Assembly: GCA_016648135.1 (NCBI GenBank) | Contig: JADDOH010002107.1 | Coordinates: 115,254 to 179,253 of the forward strand | Length of the DNA: 64,000 nucleotides | DNA from: Agrypnia vestita | Lineage: Eukaryota; Arthropoda; Insecta; Trichoptera; Phryganeidae | Direction: 5' to 3' | Shown here: one piece after another, positions 56,391 through 64,000 of the stretch | Layout: each line of letters starts with the position of its first letter | Position numbering within the stretch: position 1 is the stretch's first letter | Notes under the pieces: model-generated | The model's database searches: none | What the model was told of the DNA's origin: nothing | The model's input: only the letters and a program-made list of their open reading frames with translations | Position numbers and translations under genes: made by a program

Positions 56391-57000
56391 CCTAACAATT
56401 TATTTATTATTTATACAGAGTATTCACAAGTTCTCAGTTACAATAAATCAACAAAACAACCTAATCTTGAAATATTCTACTAGAGCTCAATTAAGAACGA
56501 CTCATATACCAATATGATTTCAAATCTTAAACGCTAACCAACAGTATGAGAGAAAAAGGTGCAATAAACCAAAAAAGTGAGAAACAAAGTATAAAAAGCA
56601 ATAATTACATAATAATAAATAACAACAATATTAAGTAATAAAACAAAGAAAAGTGAAACTAAGTATGAAAGACAGCTTTTAAATCAACACTCTCCCAAAC
56701 AAACAACTGACGAAAATAAGAGGCAACGCATTTATGGTTCAACAGTGGTTCTTTTACACACACACATATATATATACATATAATGTGTATGTGTGTGTGT
56801 GTATAATCCCAAACACCTGGACTAATTTAATACTGCTATTCCTGGAAAAAACCCAACTTTGATAATTAACCCCACAAAATCCAACAATAATAGAAAAACC
56901 AATTAGTCATTACCCGTTCACAAAGTCGGCTATTAAACGAATAAATAAATCAATAATTTTTAGCGCCTATTAAGATTTTTAACTCACTTTTATTCCGGCT
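56391..57000. other. AT-rich stretch with CA/TA/TG microsatellite
   Basis: 56755-56803 reads (AC)n-(TA)n-(TG)n and can fold on itself. 56,400-56,700 is A-rich and may be a LINE untranslated end; no domain. Confidence 0.4.
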
Positions 57001-57115
57001 CTTGCCCCGAACAGTCGGGTTTACTCGTCCGGTTTTGGGCAGGATTCAAGATAGAAGGCCCTTGAGAATGAATAGTGCTATCTATTCGAAACGTCAGGAG
57101 TGTAAAAGAAAAATT
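57001..57115 (+). repeat. hammerhead-like repeat fragment
   Basis: GAAGGCCCTTGAGAATGAATAG...CTATTCGAAACGTCAGGAG at 57055-57100 repeats the wording at 13812-13860. No inverted arm detected. Confidence 0.6.
57057..57100 (+). ncRNA. hammerhead-like motif, degenerate 5' core
   Basis: Stem II GAATAG/CTATTC, then GAAACGTC intact; the 5' core is CTTGAGA. CTGANGA would need the C-T-G order, so catalysis is doubtful. Confidence 0.45.
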
Positions 57116-58186
57116 TATTATAAAAGTAGCAATGCAATGTAAAAGTCCTTAATCCTCTCATAAATTCAGCAAATGTTTATTAATAATTAGATAAGTGTAC
57201 ATGAATATTGATTGGTCAGTGAGCCTTACTCTATTTTCGAATATTATTGCGTCCTGAATATCTCCATACTGGTTCATTTGTTTTTTTATCTATTAAAATC
57301 TAGAATGAGACTAAAATTTTATTATTGTAGCGTACATGTACTGACATTGTGCTCTTTGTTAAATGGGCTTTTTACCCCTGGTTATAATGTGTCTTAAATA
57401 ATATAATGTGCTGCTAGAATTAAGCCACAAAATAGTTACATTCCGCCCCCTGTGAACTCTAATGGGTTACTAATGTACCGAGCACGTGCCGCTAAAGTAG
57501 CAAAAATACTCAGTGGATGGTATATTTTTTAGAAAGTATACTTTTTCACGTCAGTAAACTTTTATAATAATTAAAAAGGTAATGAAATTATTCGCACACA
57601 CGTAATTCATATTTAATATTCATATAATATATTGTATACTTTTTGGAAACCTTAATTTAATACCGTTAGCTTATCCCGGTAGCAGCCAAATATTTTTTCA
57701 TGGATTTGATTTTTCTGTATGTCTTTCTAATTGATTAATTAATTTGGTTTTATAAAAGATTTGTCTTTTTTACTTTTCAAATTATTTTAATAATTAAATT
57801 GTATTCTTTTTAATTATTGATAAACTATATTCTTACACAAGTTCTTAGCAATATATCTATGTACTGAAATACTAGTAGTAGTTTCATAATGTTCCAAAAT
57901 AACTTAACATTTCCCCTTTACATTTAATTCCTCATGTTAAACGAGAATAAATGAATTTTTCATTAATTCTCGATATAAATCGTTATTAAAAACGTCACTC
58001 ATAAAGAAAACTAGCTGAAATAAGTAGGTCAATGGTAGCTTAAAATATATGGAGTTAAACAAAAAATCTTGTTATATTTTTTTTTTAATGCGTAGAATGG
58101 AATTCTACAAAATAAACATCGATTAGAGCGCTGATTATTTAATAAACCATCATAATAATATCTTAATTAAGAAATTATTACTATCT
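57116..58186. other. AT-rich non-coding stretch, nothing recognised
   Basis: No gene or repeat recognised. Confidence 0.4.
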
Positions 58187-58400
58187 CAGCCGTATTCTGA
58201 AAATAGCAATATTGCTATTTCTGTATCTTGAGAGTTATTGTATAACGTTGTAATGCCGTCAATGATGGCTTTTTAATATTGAAAGATTTGAAATTAATGA
58301 ATTCAATCAATCAGAATGATCTCAAAATTTAACGTTAATTTACTCACAAATTGTGAATAACTAAGCTTTCTGATTGATTAAATTCATTAATTCACTTTTT
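58187..58400. repeat. MITE family B, left part
   Basis: CAGCCGTATTCTGAAAATAGCAATATTGCTATTTC-GTATCTTGA-AGTTATTGTATAACGTTGTAATGCCGTCAAT follows the element at 41112-41190 base for base in long blocks. The right arm is missing; a ATTCA-TCAATCAGAA segment is repeated in inverse near 58,370. Confidence 0.75.
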
Positions 58401-58429
58401 TATATGTTAGTTGCAATTATTTTTGGCCT

Positions 58430-59455
58430 TGCTTGCTACGTACAAGGCTTATAAGGTACCTCAATAGGAGTTCAAGTATTCTGCTCTAGCTACTACCAGC
58501 TTTGTTGGAACGGGAGGGATTTGTCCGTGGAACTTGGAACTCCTTCGCATTTGCCTTTGTGGATAGGGAACCACGGGAAACCTCTCTCAGAAGGAGTTGG
58601 ATCTGAGGGGACCTATACGTATAGGAGTTCTTATAACGTTAGGCTTTTGTTTTATTTGTTATTTATTACACTTAATGTCCTGACTACATTCTCTAAGAAA
58701 GATACCACCTCTGCTTATGACTTATCATGGTTGCGATGTCTTTCCGGTTGACGTCCTTCTGTCTGCACGCTGCCTCCAGCTTGTGTCTTTGTGTGCTGAA
58801 AATGGGACAAAACATCAAGAGGTGGTAAACATCTTATATGGCAGTTCCGTCGCAGGGGCATATGTCGTCATTGATTATTTTGAGTTGGTGAAGATAACTC
58901 TTGAATAGGCCATGTCCTGTTAGCCTCTGAACTTCTGAGCGTCCAGGACAGATGTGAAAAACATATTTGTCACCTTTTCCGTCGGTTCGGACACATACCT
59001 ATGGTTCCATATATCTTGAGATCTTTCACGTGTCTTCCGTTTTGCGTAACTATGTGGGAGTTTGGAGTAATCTGGAGCAGTTTTCTTAGTTGTAGCCTCC
59101 CTCGCTTTTTCATCGGCTTTGCCATTCCCGCTTATTCCGCAGTGTCCACGGATCCAGCCGATTTTAACCTGCTGTCTTTGATCCTTCAAAATCGATAGCC
59201 GGTCTCTTATCTCCACCACCTACGGATTCACCGAATGGAAATCCGTGATGGTTTCGACTCCAGACAAGCAGTTGGAGAGAACTCTGACTGAGGTCCATCT
59301 GCTGGGAGGCTTCTTGATGGTGTAGTCCAGTGCTTCGCGGATGGCCACTAGTTCTGCTTGAAATACAGAGCAGAAGTTTTCGAGTTTAAATTTTCTGGGC
59401 GGTAATTCCTTATTCCTCACACATGAGGGGGTCGTTTGACAAGTGACCATAGAAG
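58430..59455 (-). pseudogene. LINE C-terminus with RNase H domain
   Basis: Minus strand, 59450 to 58710: VFQAELVAIREALDYTI, VRVLSNCLSGVETI and WIRGHCGISGNGKADEKARE are the E-, D- and H/D-containing segments of a ribonuclease H domain, as found downstream of RT in jockey/R1/I-type LINEs. After a +1 shift come LTGHGLFKSYLHQLKI, ICPC-DGT, DVYHLLMFCPIF: the family's CxC...H...C zinc-knuckle tail, with one in-frame stop. The first catalytic Asp segment lies upstream and is not readable. 58,430-58,640 is GC-richer and may be its 3' untranslated region. Confidence 0.8.
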
Positions 59456-59665
59456 CTAGCGAATCGCGAACCTGAGCGAGTCTTACCAGAGATTAGCCCA
59501 GAGTCGGTACGAAACTGAGCGGAACGACCTTGCGATAAACAAACGTGTAGCGAAGTACCTGTGTGGAATATTATAGTGACGATTAGTGTGAATTAAATAA
59601 CGGTGCACCGATTAATTTCGTGTCCAGTGTAATTTTCAGTTTGTCGTTTGCCTTCTGCACCCACG
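59456..59665. other. GC-richer segment next to the LINE, unidentified
   Basis: GAATCGCGAACCTGAGCGAGTC and CGAAACTGAGCGGAACGACC words; no frame stays open. Could be more of the LINE, a promoter or 5' untranslated sequence. Confidence 0.3.
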
Positions 59666-59728
59666 ATCACATGACAGTATTTTAAATAAAAATACGTACA
59701 TTACACCGCGTTTATTTTAATTGATGTG

Positions 59729-59782
59729 CTAAAAGCATAAAACTCATCAACAAAGTGATGTTGATGAGTTCTATGCTTTTAG
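59729..59782 (+). repeat. 24-bp hairpin with 6-base loop
   Basis: Left arm 59729-59752 and right arm 59759-59782 are reverse complements with one A/G difference (CATAAAACTC versus its partner GAGTTCTATG). As RNA it would be a 54-base stem-loop, near the lower size limit for a microRNA precursor. Confidence 0.8.
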
Positions 59783-59799
59783 TGGATGATTTTGATAAG

Positions 59800-61130
59800 T
59801 TATTTCAGCTGTTCGGCAGTCTTTATCGTAGTTATTACTCGGTGTAGTTTTCTAAAATATAAACAAAGTGTTTTCAGTATTTTAATAACAATCTCAAGTT
59901 CATGGATACTTAAATGGATACGGTGCACGCGGTTGTAACTATTTTTAGTTCTTTTTGAAGTATGGCGGTTCTGTTGCACATGGCTCGTGCCGTGAAATTC
60001 TTTACGTCAAGTACGCCACAAAATAAAACAATATTTTTTAAACGGTCGTACTACATACTACACAAAATGAAATCACAATACATGTTAAATTTTAACAAAA
60101 AATCTATTTCATTAAAAAATTATTCGATATATGAAATAAATATAGTTGTTATTTAAAAAAAATACACTACATATACGGACACAGTCAATTTTTATGATTT
60201 TAAAACTCAAAACTCGTCGCTTTATTAGGTTTTATAATCAAAATACCTAATTCTCTATGTAACGACGTCTGTTAATAAGCTACCAGGTGGCACTGTTTAG
60301 ACGCTAACATAAACATACTACTACGATTTCGCGATAATTTTATTTGTTGTGAAAGTGAAATTTTAATTGACATTTTGTTAGAAACTGAAGCACATTAAAC
60401 AGAATATCAGCAATTAGAGATCAGAAGTTATTTCGATTATCAAATACGATGAGTTCGTTCATATTTTAATGTGTGTGTGTATTTTATTGTAAAAAAATAT
60501 TTATTTGAATTGATTCATTTAATATAAATCGTCAAACATAGAAATTTAAGTAAGTACAAATTAAGTAAGTAATAATTGCAGTACTATCGTACTTAGCACT
60601 GGCTAAAGTAACCTTCAATTTATATTTTATACATTTACAGTATTTCGCTAGGTAGATTCATTCGCTAGATAGAGATTTATTCGTCTCGCATATTAAACAG
60701 CGACCTGAAACTCTCTGTCCCCCAAGGTATGGACCTGCTTATTGCCCGTTCAAGAAATCTGTTCTGATAATTCTTGCATATACCTACATATTATATTCTT
60801 ACATTTAACGTGGAATCTACGTAACAAAGGCAATGTCGTAGTTTTGCATGAATGTGGCTAAACTTTTTAATAATTCTTTTTTAAAAATTCTAAAAAGTTT
60901 TATTCATTTCGTGAAAATTTTAATTAATCATTATTATAAAAACTACTGCGTGCTAACATACGTACCAGCGATGTGCAGTCAGTACTTTGACATAAGCTGT
61001 ACTTAATTTAAAAATTTACGAAATAAATCGAAATAAAATATGTATCTCGTAATATACCTACTGTAAAAATTATTTTCAAATTGATCAGATTTTGTACACC
61101 ATAATATTAAAAAATATTCTTAGGTTTTCA
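59800..61130. other. AT-rich non-coding stretch, nothing recognised
   Basis: Includes a small GC patch at 60,690-60,760 on the right side of a CGCTAG-rich segment; no gene. Confidence 0.4.
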
Positions 61131-61131
61131 C

Positions 61132-61245
61132 GGCCGTTCAGAATCTTCTGTTATAAGTTTTCGATTTTTGATATTCTGCTGTGTTTCTACGACGTTTCGG
61201 ATCCCATTGCAGGATCCATTATCAGGTCTAATATGTTGTGATAAC
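61132..61245 (-). repeat. hammerhead repeat fragment, minus strand
   Basis: CTACGACGTTTCGGATCC...GGATCCATTATCAGG is the reverse complement of a phrase common in arthropod Penelope-type repeats (from memory). TTCACGGCCGTTCAGAATCTTCTGTTATAAG precedes it. Confidence 0.6.
61186..61228 (-). ncRNA. hammerhead-like motif, one core change
   Basis: Minus strand: CCTGATAA (core CTGATGA with G to A), stem II GGATCC/GGATCC with loop TGCAATG, GAAACGTC, then GTAG. All other core bases are kept, including the palindromic ACGT used for dimer pairing in the Penelope class. The G to A change hits a conserved core base, so activity is doubtful. Confidence 0.6.
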
Positions 61246-61565
61246 ACACACCAAGTACATTATCAGGACTGATGATGACCGACATACAGGGTCATTGTTA
61301 AATTAATTAAATTAAACACAAAAATTCACTTGGTTTAAACCACTATATTTTCATTAAAATTTGCTTTTAAAAGTATTTCCCTAGTCACATACTAAATCGT
61401 AAAATCACTGCGCAGAAAAAGTTGATTTGATGCGGAATCCATGTAATTTTTAACATGATTCAGCGCGCAATACCGCTCACAATACATAGCAGGTTAAATA
61501 AGCTTTAGGTGGAAAAAATTCATAATAAAAATATAAACATAGTATTTACCCACAAAGTTACGAAT
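61246..61565. other. AT-rich non-coding stretch, nothing recognised
   Basis: No gene or repeat recognised. Confidence 0.4.
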
Positions 61566-61569
61566 AAAG

Positions 61570-61748
61570 CGGATCACTTTACTCGCAACGCGTTGCTGGA
61601 GGACGCCCTGAACATTCGTGCTTCAGGCCTGGAAGTGCACTTTTTCATCCTCGAGTGCACCGTATTTGCATTCGCACATGCCTCGCCAGTGCGGACTGCA
61701 CGCACGCCACGCCACCTGCACTCGTGGCACCAGCTGCATCCTATGTTT
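61570..61748. other. GC-rich island with octamer and E-boxes
   Basis: ATTTGCAT (61664-61671, inverse POU octamer), CACCTGC and CAGCTG E-boxes within about 80 bp of each other, all in a GC-rich patch. The frame through it starts at a GTG and shows no domain. Candidate enhancer or exon. Confidence 0.33.
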
Positions 61749-61947
61749 TTTTTTTACATGACCACATTGCACGAATAATGGATGCTTCTTGACGGATAAT
61801 GACTGAAATAGTAACAGTTTCTAAAGTTCAAAAAAGTGCCGTGCCTATTTTTGAAAACAAACTATATTTTTAATTTTTTAATTTAAACTTAACCTAACTT
61901 TATAATACAAACATAAAAATATGTTAGCGGAAAGAGGTGTAATTCAT

Positions 61948-61985
61948 AACTTCTGATGATGATCGGGACTACTCTCGAAACTTTA
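61948..61985 (+). ncRNA. weak hammerhead-like motif
   Basis: CTGATGATGATCGGGACTAC then TCTCGAAAC. The CGGGA/TCTCG stem includes the G of GAAA and leaves four extra bases after CTGATGA, so the geometry is off. A very decayed or accidental match. Confidence 0.3.
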
Positions 61986-61989
61986 ATTG

Positions 61990-64000
61990 TAACAAAAAAG
62001 TCAATGTGTATGTGACAATAAAAGTCAAGCGTAATACAAAGTTTACTTAGTGTAAATTAAAATAATTTTGTTGCGCCACAAACTAATTGCCGTATCTATC
62101 AAAAATATTTAAATATGTATTCACATTACCGTTAGTCCATATATTAGAATCGTCTTCCCTCTTTACCACCATGTTCTTACGGAATTTCTTTGTAATAATT
62201 TATTAAAGAATTTTTCTTTTGATTGTAGTTATTTACTATATAGGTACTCACCTAATATATGTTAATTAAAATTATACTGTGTTTCTTAATTCCTAGGTCA
62301 TAAACAAGACAAAAAGGTAAAGTTGCCGTCACTATATATAAAAAGTCTGACGTACCTACCTTCTGTTTACTTTATGTAACTATTTAAATTGTAAATTTAA
62401 ATAATCCAGCAAATTAACATGAATTAACATTTTAAAAGTAAGAAGTCTACTATGAATATATACATTAAGATGTTACCAAATAGTTTGTTAGAAAATGGGC
62501 ACAAGTATGTTTACGGGTGTTCCTCTATCATTGATATTGGAAGTGAATAAATTACATTAATCACAATCAACTAATTTCATACCTTACATATTTGGAATCG
62601 ATTCGTTTTAATTTTATTGCTGTTTGAATTAAAAATATGTAATCACGACGATACTTCTTCAAATATCACATTTACATAAATCTCCAACTCTCTTCGTTTT
62701 GTAGGTAAAGTTCAAATAAAACTGATACTGGATTGATGTGTTGATTTATTTTGAATTAGGTGAATGATAGTTTGTTTTGAAAATACATACGTTTTTCAGA
62801 GAGAAAAACTAGTGACTTTTTTTCTACCATCCGAAAATTTATCAAATACTTAGAACTAAAATTTGATTGTATATTTTTTGCAAATATTGTACCGACTATT
62901 TCAATAATGAAGTAACTACTACAAACCATAATGATTCAGCATGTCTGATAATGTATGATTACAAGAAATAATTTATAATATAAACATTTTTGTTACCAAC
63001 CTTATGGTAGGTACTTTATGAATTTCTTCGACTTTATGAAAATCATTTCATTAATTAAAATGGAAGTTCAAGTTGTGGCCTTTTAGCTATCCAATAGTGG
63101 ACGTTGATTCTAAAATTTATGCCGTAAAAGTTTCGTAATTGTGTATTTAAAATCCCAAAATACAAAATCCCAAAATACCTTTTTACCGTAATGTTTTTTG
63201 TACGTACTTTTGATATACGTATACTATTTTGCTTTTTAGCTCGTTGTCACATGCTTTTTTTTTTCAATTTCGCTTAACAGTTTGTAGTTATCTAAGCATA
63301 GCCTCTCAGAGAGAGTAACATGATGATAACATGAGAAGAAAAGTAACACGAGAAGAGAAAGAGTAGCTGATTAAAATTAAAATTCTATGAGTGTATATTA
63401 TCAACACACGTACTTAAACACTCATATCATGTATATTAATTAAATCTTACATATGCTGGATAGGTACCTATGAAATGGAAATTCTCAATATTAATAGTAA
63501 TGAGTGGAGTATTGAAACGACTCCACTAAAGCAGTTTTCATACCAAGAAAATGTTTTTTACTGTAATTTGCAATGGATCCCGAAAAAATAATCTATAGTA
63601 AGTACTTTGCGATGTTTGTGTACGTCAAAAGTCACGCATTTACTTGATGAATAGGTACTAGTATTTTTATTTTTTATCTCATTCCTCTGACACGGGTTAA
63701 TGATGGATCAGAATCCAATAAAATAAAAATAAAATAGTCGTACACGATTTCAAGGAATCAGTATATCCACAATATTCAGTGTCTTTGAACTTTGCTAACA
63801 CAACGATATGCTAACATCGCATCAAACTTGGTATATTTATACGTTGCTGCGAAATTGAGTTACTTTATTCACTGCGTATTGAAATTTTCCATCTTTGGAT
63901 TCGTATTAAATCTTTACTTACTCAACAACCAAATAGTATTATCGAAATCACTCGTACATGTTTTTATTAAATTAATAAAATACACGATATACAATATTCA
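61990..64000. other. AT-rich non-coding stretch to the window end, nothing recognised
   Basis: Only short frames without domains; no inverted ends or RNA motifs found. Confidence 0.45.

Overview
The window looks like intergenic or intronic DNA from an insect, most probably a moth or butterfly. By eye it is about two-thirds A+T. I found no intact protein-coding host gene, rRNA or true tRNA in the 64 kb. The lepidopteran reading rests on the decayed LINE tails (a 3' module ending in a YPxGxxA-type C-terminus followed by CTAACTAAC-type 3' ends), the hammerhead-bearing repeats of Penelope type, tRNA-headed SINEs and frequent GGTACCTA words. That is inference from repeat content, not a species call.

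Layout. 0-3 kb: AT-rich, with a LINE scrap and a decayed hammerhead-like motif. 3.1-4.6 kb: a complete mariner element with perfect 29-bp inverted ends and TA target duplication, whose transposase gene is broken by a +1 slip and an internal 172-bp tandem duplication. 6.4-8.0 kb: TA-repeat tracts, a tandem block full of heat-shock-element pentamers, and a hairpin element with perfect 58-bp arms. 13-15 kb: a second TA-flanked hairpin element and a hammerhead repeat. 18-22 kb: a 0.67-kb dispersed repeat, a LINE relic and a nested fold-back element. 25-31 kb: several SINE copies and a GC-rich block. 32-34 kb: LINE tail and an LTR-like repeat with a 15-step heat-shock-element ladder. 36-41 kb: an inverted hammerhead-family fragment, a decayed IS630-Tc1-mariner transposase, and three fold-back/MITE elements. 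42-47 kb: a graveyard of LINE tails on both strands, another LTR-like repeat with heat-shock pentamers, a reverse-transcriptase relic and the best hammerhead copy. 48-54 kb: dispersed repeats, a 39-bp perfect palindrome, and a GC-rich candidate exon. 57-62 kb: more hammerhead-like motifs, a MITE half, and an RNase H-containing LINE relic.

How parts relate. The autonomous elements (mariner, LINEs) are all dead as read here. Short non-autonomous elements dominate. Two themes recur and deserve attention: (1) about ten small hammerhead-ribozyme-like motifs, from near-canonical to decayed, several inside inverted repeats set in TA tracts, as expected of Penelope-like retroelements; (2) three repeat copies carrying long runs of GAA/TTC pentamers kept in strict 5-bp register, the binding grammar of heat shock factor. 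Scattered GC-richer islands with recognisable transcription-factor words are candidate conserved regulatory elements, but nothing here proves conservation.
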